A DNA stretch of 33,603 bases from Sphingomonas sp. ERG5 (GTDB lineage: Bacteria; Pseudomonadota; Alphaproteobacteria; Sphingomonadales; Sphingomonadaceae). Numbering within the stretch: position 1 is the first letter of the stretch; every line of letters begins with the position of its first letter. The notes beneath the pieces were generated by a model, which saw only the letters and a program-made list of their open reading frames with translations, made no database searches and was not told the DNA's origin. Made by a program: the position numbers and the translations under genes. The DNA is taken from the NCBI RefSeq assembly GCF_000803065.1, contig NZ_JSXI01000081.1, positions 1 to 33,603 of the forward strand, in the 5' to 3' direction. Shown here in pieces: positions 16,264 to 23,458 of this stretch.

Positions 16264-16271
16264 AGTGTGTA

Positions 16272-17663
16272 ATGGCTGACTATGATTTCGACGTCCTGGT
16301 AATCGGTTCCGGCCCCGGCGGTTATGTCGCGGCGATCCGTGCGGCGCAGCTTGGCCTGCGCACCGCGTGCGTGGAGAGCCGTGAGACGCTGGGCGGCACC
16401 TGCCTCAATGTCGGCTGCATTCCATCCAAGGCGATGCTTCATGCGTCGGAATATTTCGATGCCGCATCAAACGGCACTTTCGCCAAGCTCGGCATCAAGG
16501 TCACGCCCGAGCTCGATCTCGACGCGATGCATGGCCAGCGCATCGATGCGGTCAAGCAGCTGACCGGCGGCATCGCCTTCCTGTTCAAGAAGAACAAGGT
16601 CGAGTGGCTCAAGGGCCGTGGCAGCTTTGTCGATGCGCATACGGTCCAGGTTGGCGACAAGACGGTCACCGCCAAGGATATCGTCATCGCCACCGGCTCC
16701 AGCGTCACCCCGCTGCCGGGCGTCGAGATCGACCAGAAGGTCGTGGTCGACAGCACTGGTGCGCTTGAATTGCCCAAGGTGCCCGAACATCTGGTGGTGA
16801 TTGGCGGCGGCGTGATCGGCCTTGAGCTGGGCAGCGTGTGGCGCCGGCTCGGCGCGAAAGTCACCTGTGTCGAATTCCTTGACCAGATCCTGCCCGGTTT
16901 CGATGGCGAGGTCCGCAAGGAATCGAACAAGATTTTCAAGAAGCAAGGCATCGAGTTCAAGCTGTCGACCAAGGTCACCGGGGTCACCGTCAACGGCGAT
17001 AAGGCAACGCTGACGCTGGAGCCCGCTGCTGGCGGCGAAGCGACGACGCTGGAAGCCGATTGCGTGCTGGTCTCGATCGGCCGTCGTCCCAACACCGACG
17101 GGCTGGCGCTCGACAAGGCTGGCCTCTCTGTCAACCAGCGCGGTCAGATCGAAATCGGCCACCGCTTCGAAACCAGCGTGCCCGGCATCTGGGCGATCGG
17201 CGACGTGGTCCCCGGACCGATGCTGGCGCACAAGGCCGAAGATGAGGGCATCGCGGTTGCCGAGAATATCGCCGGGCTTACCGGCATCGTGAATCACGAC
17301 GTGATCCCGAGCGTTGTCTATACTTGGCCCGAAATCGCCGGCGTCGGCCTCACTGAAGAGGCGGCGAAGGAGAAGGGTGAGGTCAAGGTCGGCAAGTTCC
17401 CGATGGTCGGCAACAGCCGCGCCAAGACCAACCATGAGCCCGACGGTTTCGTGAAGATCATCGCCGACGCCAAGACCGACCGCGTGCTTGGCGTATGGTG
17501 CATTGCCGTGCCCGCCGGCACGATGATCGCGCAGGCCGCCCAGGCAATGGAATTCGGAGCGACCAGCGAAGACATTGCCTATACCTGCCACGCGCATCCG
17601 ACGCACAGCGAGGCGATCAAGGAAGCGGCGATGGCGGTGCGGGGCAAGCCGATCCATATTTGA
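16272..17663 (+). CDS. lpd: Dihydrolipoamide dehydrogenase (E3)
   Basis: This 463-residue flavoprotein reoxidises the lipoyl groups of E2 with NAD+. It shows the FAD-binding GSGPGGYVAAIRAAQ (residues about 12-26), the redox disulfide C44-C49 in GGTCLNVGCIPSKA, the NAD-binding GGGVIGLELGSVW near residue 178, the second FAD motif ending AIGDVVPGPMLAHKAEDEG, and the catalytic pair H442-E447 in HAHPTHSEA. It completes the sucA-sucB-lpd set and probably also serves other 2-oxoacid dehydrogenases. The ATG at 16272 follows GGAG by six bases. Confidence 0.97.
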   Translation: MADYDFDVLVIGSGPGGYVAAIRAAQLGLRTACVESRETLGGTCLNVGCIPSKAMLHASEYFDAASNGTFAKLGIKVTPELDLDAMHGQRIDAVKQLTGGIAFLFKKNKVEWLKGRGSFVDAHTVQVGDKTVTAKDIVIATGSSVTPLPGVEIDQKVVVDSTGALELPKVPEHLVVIGGGVIGLELGSVWRRLGAKVTCVEFLDQILPGFDGEVRKESNKIFKKQGIEFKLSTKVTGVTVNGDKATLTLEPAAGGEATTLEADCVLVSIGRRPNTDGLALDKAGLSVNQRGQIEIGHRFETSVPGIWAIGDVVPGPMLAHKAEDEGIAVAENIAGLTGIVNHDVIPSVVYTWPEIAGVGLTEEAAKEKGEVKVGKFPMVGNSRAKTNHEPDGFVKIIADAKTDRVLGVWCIAVPAGTMIAQAAQAMEFGATSEDIAYTCHAHPTHSEAIKEAAMAVRGKPIHI

Positions 17664-17670
17664 CGCGGCG

Positions 17671-17690
17671 GGATCGGCGAAAGCCGATCC
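17671..17690 (+). terminator. Perfect hairpin after lpd
   Basis: GGATCGGC-GAAA-GCCGATCC is an 8-base-pair stem closed by a GNRA tetraloop, seven bases after the lpd stop. There is no T-run, so it may act as an RNA-end stabiliser or a factor-dependent terminator of the TCA transcript. Confidence 0.55.
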
Positions 17691-17758
17691 GCACGCTTAG
17701 GGCGCGCCCAGCCGGCGGCGCCAAGCGCTCGTTGACCATTTGGGCTTTGGCCGCATCG

Positions 17759-18661
17759 CTATTCTTCTGCTCGTACCCGCTCCCGATCGAGCCGCGTCAG
17801 CCGTTCGGCGAGAAAATCGATTACCACGCGCACGCGCGGCGTGTGTCGCAGCCGTTCGTGTGTGAGCAGCCAAAGGCCGTGCGGATCCTCGCGCAGCGGC
17901 GGCAGGCACTGAAGCAAATCCGGGTCATTGTCGGCAACGAGGCAAGGCAGGACCGCCAGGCCGAAACCCGATCGCACCGCGGCGAGCAGCCCCGCCGCAG
18001 AGCTATGGTGCATCGCCACTGCCCCTTCCAGGTCATTGGCCTGCAGCCATTCGCGGTATAGTCGCCATAAACCTGCCTCACCGCCGCCAATCAATGGATG
18101 GCCGATCAACTGGCTGCGGCGCGTTGGGCGGCCATGCTCGGCGGCATAAGCGCGGCTGCAATAGAGCGTCCAGACATCGTCGCACAGGCGCCGTCCGACC
18201 AGGCCGGCCCCTGTTGGACGTGTTGCGGTGCGGAGCGCCACATCTGCCGCGCCGGCCGCCAGATCGCGATACGATTCGCTGGTGTCGAGATCGATGCGGA
18301 TTGCGGGATAAGCCAGGTGCAAATCGCGCAGGATCGGCGCGAGAATGGTAACCGCGAAGATTTCCTGTGTGGTCACGCGAACCGTGCCACTGATCTCGCG
18401 TTGCTGCGAAGCGGCAGTATCGGTCATCGACTGGACCGCGCGCTCGACTTTGCGGGCATGTGCGACCAGGTCGGCACCTGCCTCGGTCAGGCGATAACCG
18501 GCTGGGCTGCGGTCGAAGAGGGTGAGGGCAAGCGCTTCCTCCAGTGCCGAGATGCGTCTCGCCACCGTGGTCTGGCTGACTCGCAAAGTGCGGCCGGCCG
18601 ACAGGGTGCTGCCCGTATCGGCCACCGCGAGAAAATGCCGTACATCGTTCCAGTCTATCAT
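17759..18661 (-). CDS. LysR family transcriptional regulator
   Basis: This 300-residue regulator has the LysR winged helix-turn-helix at the N-terminus (DWNDVRHFLAVADTGSTLSA, then RVSQTTVARRISALEEAL) and a periplasmic-binding-like effector domain from about residue 90. The start at 18661 (MIDWNDVRHF) fits the usual LysR N-terminus; an in-frame ATG at 18685 would add eight residues and would lie inside the inverted repeat described at 18673-18697. It is divergent from the UrcA gene, so the common pattern of a LysR protein controlling its neighbour and itself is likely. The effector is unknown. Confidence 0.92.
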   Translation of the reverse strand: MIDWNDVRHFLAVADTGSTLSAGRTLRVSQTTVARRISALEEALALTLFDRSPAGYRLTEAGADLVAHARKVERAVQSMTDTAASQQREISGTVRVTTQEIFAVTILAPILRDLHLAYPAIRIDLDTSESYRDLAAGAADVALRTATRPTGAGLVGRRLCDDVWTLYCSRAYAAEHGRPTRRSQLIGHPLIGGGEAGLWRLYREWLQANDLEGAVAMHHSSAAGLLAAVRSGFGLAVLPCLVADNDPDLLQCLPPLREDPHGLWLLTHERLRHTPRVRVVIDFLAERLTRLDRERVRAEE

Positions 18662-18672
18662 AGGACATGTTC

Positions 18673-18697
18673 TGCACTTTTGCATAACGGCAGTGCA
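18673..18697. promoter_or_regulatory. Candidate LysR operator in the divergent gap
   Basis: TGCACT (18673-18678) and AGTGCA (18692-18697) form a perfect inverted repeat 13 bases apart. A second nested repeat, TTGCA (18680-18684) and TGCAA (18694-18698), shares the right half. The site lies just upstream of the preferred LysR start, as expected for autoregulation with control of the divergent gene. Confidence 0.5.
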
Positions 18698-18706
18698 ACA
18701 TCGTTG

Positions 18707-18736
18707 TTCGTCGATCGAGGCTGGCGGGCGTATATA
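18707..18736 (+). promoter_or_regulatory. Candidate promoter of the UrcA gene
   Basis: TTCGTC, an 18-base spacer and TATATA (18731-18736), 45 bases before the start codon. The -10 element is good and the -35 is poor, as expected for an activated promoter. Confidence 0.35.
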
Positions 18737-18780
18737 AAAACTGCACCGGTGCCGAAGACCTCATCTTTCGGAGAACAGAC

Positions 18781-19110
18781 ATGAAGACGTTTATCACGCT
18801 GGCGGCCCTGGCCGCCGCGACTCTCGTCGCGCCCGCATTCGCTCAGGATACCGAACTCGGTGCGGGGCCGCAGGTCGTGACCTATACCGATCTCGACCTG
18901 ACCACCGCCCATGGCGTCAGGACGCTGGATCGCCGTATCGAACTGGCGGCGCGCCAGGCTTGCGGCTGGGCATCGGACATCGACATCGCCGGTCAGAATG
19001 ACATGCGTCGCTGCCGCAAACAGACCGTGGCCGAAATCGCCGCGCGGCGGTCGCAAGCGATCGACAATGCCCGCCAGCCGCAGCTCGCCCTCAACGATGC
19101 GCGTCGTTGA
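18781..19110 (+). CDS. UrcA family protein, exported
   Basis: The 109-residue product has a clear signal peptide (MKTFITLAALAAATLVAPAFA, cut before QDT). The mature part carries the UrcA-family pattern: VVTYTDLDLTTAHGVRTLDR, then an AARQACG segment and a second cysteine in RRCRKQ, so the two cysteines probably form a disulfide. UrcA proteins are small periplasmic proteins of alphaproteobacteria with unknown function. GGAGA lies eight bases before the ATG. The divergent LysR gene is the likely regulator. Confidence 0.85.
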   Translation: MKTFITLAALAAATLVAPAFAQDTELGAGPQVVTYTDLDLTTAHGVRTLDRRIELAARQACGWASDIDIAGQNDMRRCRKQTVAEIAARRSQAIDNARQPQLALNDARR

Positions 19111-19119
19111 GCCGGACGT

Positions 19120-19146
19120 CCCGTGTTGCCACGGCGGCGACACGGG
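19120..19146 (+). terminator. Hairpin after the UrcA gene
   Basis: CCCGTGTTGCC (19120-19130), loop ACGGC, GGCGACACGGG (19136-19146) pair over eleven positions with one G-T pair, nine bases after the stop. There is no T-run. Confidence 0.5.
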
Positions 19147-19225
19147 ATATTGCTGAACTCCGGCAGGCGTTTGACCCGCCGGTATCGATAAAAACGCATC
19201 ATGTTGCGTTGCCGTTAAAAACCCC

Positions 19226-19254
19226 TTGAACCCCGAAAACCGCTTACCTATATC
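19226..19254 (+). promoter_or_regulatory. Sigma-70 promoter of the small RNA
   Basis: TTGAAC (19226-19231), a 17-base spacer and TATATC (19249-19254) form one of the best-looking promoters in the window. Transcription would start near 19261, exactly at the first stem of the structured RNA. Confidence 0.65.
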
Positions 19255-19260
19255 TGCTTC

Positions 19261-19365
19261 ACGAGGCCCGTGTCCCCCCTTTCGCGTGGCCTCGCGATAC
19301 ACCTTCGGGTGTATCTCCTCCCTGAACCTTGGCCACCTCGGGCGTATGCCCGGGGTGGTTTTTTT
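19261..19365 (+). ncRNA. Small RNA with exposed CUCCUCCC, probably suhB/alpha-r8-like
   Basis: No protein frame fits, but the segment folds into three stems. Stem I is CGAGGCC (19262-19268) with GGCCTCG (19288-19294). Stem II is GATACACC-TTCG-GGTGTATC (19296-19315), a UUCG tetraloop hairpin. A single-stranded stretch with CTCCTCCC follows (19315-19322). Stem III is the terminator ending in seven T. The CUCCUCCC word is complementary to ribosome-binding sites and is typical of alphaproteobacterial trans-acting RNAs such as the suhB/MmgR (alpha-r8) group. A good promoter lies directly upstream. Family assignment is from memory of this architecture; the sRNA call itself is stronger than the name. 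Confidence 0.7.
19333..19365 (+). terminator. Intrinsic terminator of the small RNA
   Basis: CCACCTCGGGC (19333-19343), loop GTAT, GCCCGGGGTGG (19348-19358), then seven T. It lies 16 bases from the end of the convergent hydrolase gene and could also slow transcription from that side. Confidence 0.85.
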
Positions 19366-19381
19366 ATGGGGTCGGACCGGG

Positions 19382-20230
19382 CTATTCTGCGGCGAGCGCG
19401 ATGGGTCCGGCGAGCGCTTCGTCTGCGAGAGCATCGATCATCCTGCGGAGCAGTCGCGCGGTCGTCGATAACCCGCTCCCCGGCTCATCCAGCGCGGCAT
19501 CAAGATAGAGTGCGCGGTCGAATTCGACCTGTAGCGCATGGATACCCTTGTCGGGCACCGCATGGCGGTCGAGGATATGGCCGCCTGCATAGGGCGTGTT
19601 GACCGCTCCGGTCACACCCGCCGCCATTGTCTCGGCTTCGAGCCGATGGACGAAACGCGCCGCTGCCGATCGCCCGAACCGGTCGCCAAAAATGATTCCG
19701 GTGGCGGAGGCCAGTGGCGGCATCGAATGGATATCGAGCAGTATGGCGATGCCAAACTGGGCTCGCGCCGCAGCGAGCAGACCGGCAAGCCGGTCATGAT
19801 AGGGCCGGTGATCGCCGGCGATCCGCGCCATCACTTCTTCGCTGTCCAACTTGCGCTGCCAGATCTCGCCCGTACTTGCCAGGCGCCGTGGGATCAGTCC
19901 AAGTCCGCCGCGCAGCTTGGCCGACTGCATACCCATCGCGCGCCGGTCGGCGCCGCCATCGATATGCGGATCGCGCTCGTCCTCACCGCGATTGAGATCA
20001 ATCCAGGCGCGCGCACGCTGCTGCACCAGCATCGTCTCGCTGCCCCGCGCCGCGAGCGCCACCGCATCGACATGCCGATCCTCGAGCGGACGTAGCGCCT
20101 TAAGCGGCACGCGGATCGCGGCACGCAATTCCAGTGGGTATTCACGCCCGGCATGCGGCACCGACAGGATCACCGGGCTAACCGGCTCGGACGGGCCGTA
20201 GAGATCGAAGGACGGTGCGGCGATAGCCAT
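19382..20230 (-). CDS. N-formylglutamate amidohydrolase family protein
   Basis: The 282-residue protein matches the N-formylglutamate amidohydrolase family, which releases glutamate from N-formylglutamate in one form of histidine breakdown or acts on related N-formyl compounds. Conserved stretches are VILSVPHAGREYP near the start, EDRHVDALAL-type residues around 50, ARAWIDLNRGEDERDP near 75-90 and ILLDIHSMPP near 165; the histidines and acidic residues of these are the likely metal ligands. Other hut genes are absent, so a hut role is not certain. The start MAIAAPSFDLYG at 20230 is divergent from cpdR, a neighbour pair I recall from other alphaproteobacteria. Confidence 0.85.
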   Translation of the reverse strand: MAIAAPSFDLYGPSEPVSPVILSVPHAGREYPLELRAAIRVPLKALRPLEDRHVDAVALAARGSETMLVQQRARAWIDLNRGEDERDPHIDGGADRRAMGMQSAKLRGGLGLIPRRLASTGEIWQRKLDSEEVMARIAGDHRPYHDRLAGLLAAARAQFGIAILLDIHSMPPLASATGIIFGDRFGRSAAARFVHRLEAETMAAGVTGAVNTPYAGGHILDRHAVPDKGIHALQVEFDRALYLDAALDEPGSGLSTTARLLRRMIDALADEALAGPIALAAE

Positions 20231-20353
20231 CGTCTCCGCACCGTAGAGGCTCGTCTTTCCGACCGCAATCCACGCGGCGGGCTGGAAATTCTTAAGGGCT
20301 TTGCGCTAGGAGGAATATTCTGAAATCTGCTGAGGCAAACGGGTGGGACCGAA

Positions 20354-20731
20354 ATGATCAGGATTCTGCTGGCCGAGGACGATCGGGTGATGCGCGAGTA
20401 TCTGACGCGCGCGCTCGAACGGTCGGGCTATGCGGTCAGTGCCGTCGACCGCGGCACCGCGGCCATACCCTTGCTTGAAAACGAGCATTTCGATTTGTTG
20501 CTGACTGACATCGTCATGCCGGAAATGGATGGCATCGAACTGGCGCAGCGCGCGGGCGAGATGGTTCCGGACTTGCGCGTCATGTTCATTACCGGCTTCG
20601 CCGCGGTCACGTTGAAGGCCGGCAAGCAGATGCCGCAGGCGCGCGTGCTGTCCAAGCCGTTCCACTTGCGCGACCTTGTGCTGGAGGTCGACCGGATGTT
20701 CGAAAAAGAAAGCGCCACCGGCGGGCTCTGA
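20354..20731 (+). CDS. cpdR: Response regulator CpdR
   Basis: This 125-residue single receiver domain has no output domain. The acidic pocket is EDD at residues 8-10, the phosphoacceptor is D52 in LLLTDIVMPEMDG, and the conserved lysine lies in SKPFHLRDL near residue 102. The N-terminus MIRILLAEDDRVMREYLTRA is very close to CpdR of Caulobacter and relatives, the adaptor that in its unphosphorylated form directs ClpXP to degrade CtrA and other cell-cycle proteins. GGTGGGA upstream of the ATG serves as the ribosome-binding site. The cognate phosphorelay is not in the window. Confidence 0.9.
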   Translation: MIRILLAEDDRVMREYLTRALERSGYAVSAVDRGTAAIPLLENEHFDLLLTDIVMPEMDGIELAQRAGEMVPDLRVMFITGFAAVTLKAGKQMPQARVLSKPFHLRDLVLEVDRMFEKESATGGL

Positions 20732-20777
20732 ACGCTTGCGCGCAGCGAAAAGCCTCGCTAGAGCGCGCAACTCTCGT

Positions 20778-20852
20778 GGGCGTGTAGCTCAGTGGTAGAG
20801 CACTGTGTTGACATCGCAGGGGTCGCAAGTTCAATCCTTGCCACGCCCACCA
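20778..20852 (+). tRNA. tRNA-Val (anticodon GAC), CCA encoded
   Basis: Acceptor stem GGGCGTG (20778-20784) pairs with CACGCCC (20842-20848), followed by A and an encoded CCA. The D-arm contains AGCTCAGTGGTAGAGC, the anticodon loop TTGACAT gives anticodon GAC, and the T-arm has the GTTCAATCC loop. All cloverleaf parts are present in 75 bases. Confidence 0.95.
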
Positions 20853-20856
20853 TTAA

Positions 20857-20892
20857 AAGCCCCGTCGACCCCCATGGGTTGGCGGGGTTTTT
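20857..20892 (+). terminator. Intrinsic terminator after tRNA-Val
   Basis: CCCCGTCGACCC (20860-20871), loop CCAT, GGGTTGGCGGGG (20876-20887), then five T. It is a 12-base-pair stem with two G-T pairs, five bases after the tRNA 3' end. Confidence 0.88.
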
Positions 20893-21185
20893 ATCAGCAG
20901 CACACATCGACAGCCATGGAAGCGCCGATTGATCCACCCTGCCAGGGGTGAACTATGCCTATCCGAGGACAGATTTTCCCGATCAAAGCCAGGGGACGTG
21001 TTGCCGGATCTCCGCCGTGGCCTCGATCGACTCTGGCGCACCACCGACGATGGCGGACTCTCGGATATTGGGCACCTCGACCGTTGCAAACCTCGGGGCG
21101 TTCGCGACCCTGGCTTATGTGACGGCTGTCGCGCGTAAGTGTCCTGTCGCTGCTCGCGATACGAACGGGAGTCGGCTGGACTGGG
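20893..21185. other. Gap behind the tRNA without a supportable gene
   Basis: Frames on both strands are short or lack starts. A 43-codon minus-strand stretch (about 21109-20981) has protein-like composition (RFATVEVPNIRESAIVGG) but no start codon and stops in all contexts, so at best it is a remnant. Regions 3' of tRNA genes often collect remnants of integrated elements, but no integrase or repeat of the tRNA end is visible. Confidence 0.4.
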
Positions 21186-21671
21186 TCAGCGGGTGGGATC
21201 AAGCCGATCCAGTGGCAAGCTGGTCGTCTTTTTGATTTCGCTCATGACCACGCTTGAATTGACCTCGCGAACACCGGGCAATTGGGAGAGCTTCTTGTAG
21301 AAGAATTCCTCATAATATTGGATGTCGCTCACCACGATCTTCAGCAGGACGTCGATGCTGCCCAGCAGGATGTAGCATTCAAGTATCTCGGGCAGGAGCT
21401 TGATCTGCTCGCGAAAGGCGAGTGTCGCGGCAGCGTCATGCGTGGCGAGTTTGACGGACGCATAAATCACGATGTCCAGCCCGACCGATGCCGGATCGAC
21501 GGTCCAGACCTGACTGCGCAAGATGCCGGCGTCCTTCAGCCGCCGCACTCGCCTCCAGCATGGCGGCGCGGTCATACCGAGGCGGTCGGCCAGCTCCGCC
21601 ACCGACAGGGACCCATCTTCCTGGAGGAATTCAAGAATCTGGCGATCGATCACGTCCATGGTAATATTCAT
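21186..21671 (-). CDS. Lrp/AsnC family transcriptional regulator
   Basis: This 161-residue regulator has an N-terminal helix-turn-helix (VIDRQILEFLQEDGSLSVAE, then GMTAPPCWRRVRRLKDAGIL) and a C-terminal ligand-binding RAM domain (LEIL-type strand ECYILLGSIDVLLKIVVSD, then VREVNSSVVMSEIKKTTSLP). Family members form octamers and sense amino acids. The start at 21671 (MNITMDVIDRQ) or 21659 (MDVIDRQ) both fit. It is divergent from the leucine-dehydrogenase-type gene, so it very likely regulates that gene in response to branched-chain or aromatic amino acids. Confidence 0.92.
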   Translation of the reverse strand: MNITMDVIDRQILEFLQEDGSLSVAELADRLGMTAPPCWRRVRRLKDAGILRSQVWTVDPASVGLDIVIYASVKLATHDAAATLAFREQIKLLPEILECYILLGSIDVLLKIVVSDIQYYEEFFYKKLSQLPGVREVNSSVVMSEIKKTTSLPLDRLDPTR

Positions 21672-21691
21672 ACGACTAGAATAGCATATTG

Positions 21692-21706
21692 GGTTCTTAA
21701 GTAACC
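21692..21706. promoter_or_regulatory. Candidate Lrp operator in the divergent gap
   Basis: GGTT-CTTAAGT-AACC is an inverted repeat around CTTAAG in the AT-rich gap, 21 bases upstream of the regulator start. The place is right for control of both divergent genes. Confidence 0.4.
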
Positions 21707-21792
21707 TGAATTATCAAAAATGGGGTCGCTTTAATGAATGAAATTACCCGCGATTGTTGAGACATTTGGCGCTCCTCCCCTGGAGTCCGGCT

Positions 21793-22836
21793 TTGTACGA
21801 TCAATTTGCAGATTTTGACGGGCATGCGCTCGTCACCACCCGGCAGGATCATCCTTCCGGCCTTTCGGCGATCATCGCGCTTCACAATGAACATCGCGGC
21901 CCGGCAATGGGCGGCTGCCGCATCCTGAAATATCCGTCGACCGATGCGGCGATGAAGGATGTGCTCAGGCTCTCGCGCGGCATGACGTACAAGAATGCGA
22001 TTGCCGGCATACCCTATGGCGGTGGCAAGGCCGTGATCATTGCTGATCCCACCATGAAGAAGAATGTCGGTCTGCTTCACGCGATGGGCGATTTCGTGGA
22101 ATCGCTGGGTGGCCGCTATATCACGTCCTTCGATTCCGGAACCTCGCTGGATTATGTCCGCACCATCGGCGAGCGGACGAATTTCGTCGCAGGCACGCTG
22201 GTCGAAGCAGGGGACGCGTCGGGCACCACGGCAAACGGCGTGTATCATTGCATGCGCGCAGCGGCAGAAATCGTCTTCGGCTCGCCCGATCTTTGCGGCA
22301 TGCGGATCGCCATTCAGGGGGTCGGCAATGTGGGCGGCCGGCTGGCTGAGCGGCTGGCACGTGACGGTGCGTCGCTGATCATCGCCGATCTCGATCCGGA
22401 GGCGGCCCGGCAGGTTGCCGGGCAGACCGGGGCCGAACTCTCGGCGGTCGATGACCTGTTGGGCGTCGAGGCGGACATTATCTCACCCTGCGCGCTTGGC
22501 GGAATCCTGACGGCGCAATCGATCGCCGGACTCAAGGCAAGGATCGTCGTCGGCGGCGCGAACAACCAACTCGCGACGATCGAAGACGATACACGGCTCC
22601 TGGCGGCCGGAATTCTCTACTGCCCCGACTATATTGCCAATGCCGGCGGGATCATCGACCTCCACTATCAACGATCTGCCTGGAGTGCCGAAGCGGTCGA
22701 GCGCCATGTCCTTGTTCTGGCAGACACGTTCCGGGAAGTCGCCGAGCGATCCCGTACCACTGGAAGAGGGACCGCCGCTATTGCCAATGTCCTGGCTGAG
22801 GAGCGGTTTCGCCCTGCGGCACGCCGGACGGCATGA
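21793..22836 (+). CDS. Leucine-dehydrogenase-type amino acid dehydrogenase
   Basis: The roughly 347-residue NAD-dependent enzyme of the Glu/Leu/Phe/Val dehydrogenase family deaminates branched-chain or aromatic amino acids to 2-oxo acids. The N-terminal domain has MGGCRILKYPSTDAAM, GMTYKNAIAGIPYGGGKAVI and the NAD-binding GVGNVGGRLAERL; the C-terminal part has GGANNQLA and YIANAGGIIDL. With TTG 21793 as start, the two active-site lysines are K67 and K79, matching K68 and K80 of Bacillus leucine dehydrogenase, and GGAG lies seven bases upstream. A TTG at 21754 would extend it by 13 residues but fits these positions less well. The stop overlaps the next gene (ATGA). Confidence 0.88.
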   Translation: MYDQFADFDGHALVTTRQDHPSGLSAIIALHNEHRGPAMGGCRILKYPSTDAAMKDVLRLSRGMTYKNAIAGIPYGGGKAVIIADPTMKKNVGLLHAMGDFVESLGGRYITSFDSGTSLDYVRTIGERTNFVAGTLVEAGDASGTTANGVYHCMRAAAEIVFGSPDLCGMRIAIQGVGNVGGRLAERLARDGASLIIADLDPEAARQVAGQTGAELSAVDDLLGVEADIISPCALGGILTAQSIAGLKARIVVGGANNQLATIEDDTRLLAAGILYCPDYIANAGGIIDLHYQRSAWSAEAVERHVLVLADTFREVAERSRTTGRGTAAIANVLAEERFRPAARRTA

Positions 22837-23201
22837 GCGGGATTCGCGACAAGATCGTCGAATATTATCCCCATATCGATCGCGTGGAGACTGATTGGGT
22901 GCTAGCCCTGTTCGCCCCGGAGGCGATCTATGAGCGCGCCGATATCGTCTATGACGGCATTGCCGCGATCGACCGCTTCTTTCGCCAGGAGCGGCAGATC
23001 AGGGGCGCGCATATTATCGATCGGTTGTGGTCGGATGACGATTCCGGCACCGTTTTCGTTACCGGCCGATTTGAAGGACAGGGCGTCGGCGGGGATGCGC
23101 GTGAGGTCAAGTTTGCCGATATTTGGCAGTTCAACGGTTCCGGGAAAGTGGTCAGGCGGCAGACCTATCTGGGGCTGGGCCACGCCTATGTCGAACGATG
23201 A
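22833..23201 (+). CDS. SnoaL/NTF2-like protein
   Basis: The 122-residue protein has the cone-shaped NTF2/SnoaL pattern: an N-terminal helix pair ending HIDRVETDWVLALFAPEAIYE, a central IAAIDRFFRQERQIRGAH segment and C-terminal strands REVKFADIWQFNGSGKVVRR. The family includes isomerases, hydrolases and non-catalytic binding proteins, so the activity is open. It is coupled to the dehydrogenase through a four-base overlap and may act on its product or assist the same pathway; that is inference. Confidence 0.78.
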   Translation: MSGIRDKIVEYYPHIDRVETDWVLALFAPEAIYERADIVYDGIAAIDRFFRQERQIRGAHIIDRLWSDDDSGTVFVTGRFEGQGVGGDAREVKFADIWQFNGSGKVVRRQTYLGLGHAYVER

Positions 23202-23458
23202 CCCTCAGCCGAACGTCGGGCCTGAGCATCAGGTCGTCCCCGATACAGGCTCCCCCAATGACCCCGATACTCTCACGCTCGATGATCCTCGGGTCGATCG
23301 TGGGGTAATTTTGCCATCGGTCCTAGTCCCTTGCCGGGATGTGGTGTCACAATTGGCGTCATATGACTGTTTGTGGAAATGGGGTTAATCGCCTAATCTC
23401 CACGCCAGGCAGGATGCGGGGGCGTTGTCCGGCCGACGGAATGTGGGGTGGGGGAGGG

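Noticed and set aside
20231..20353. CtrA box upstream of cpdR
   Set aside because: Only a single TTAA half-site (in TTCTTAAGGG) is present; the second TTAA seven bases away is missing.
20893..21185. Integrated element behind tRNA-Val
   Set aside because: No integrase, no repeat of the tRNA 3' end and no composition shift were seen.
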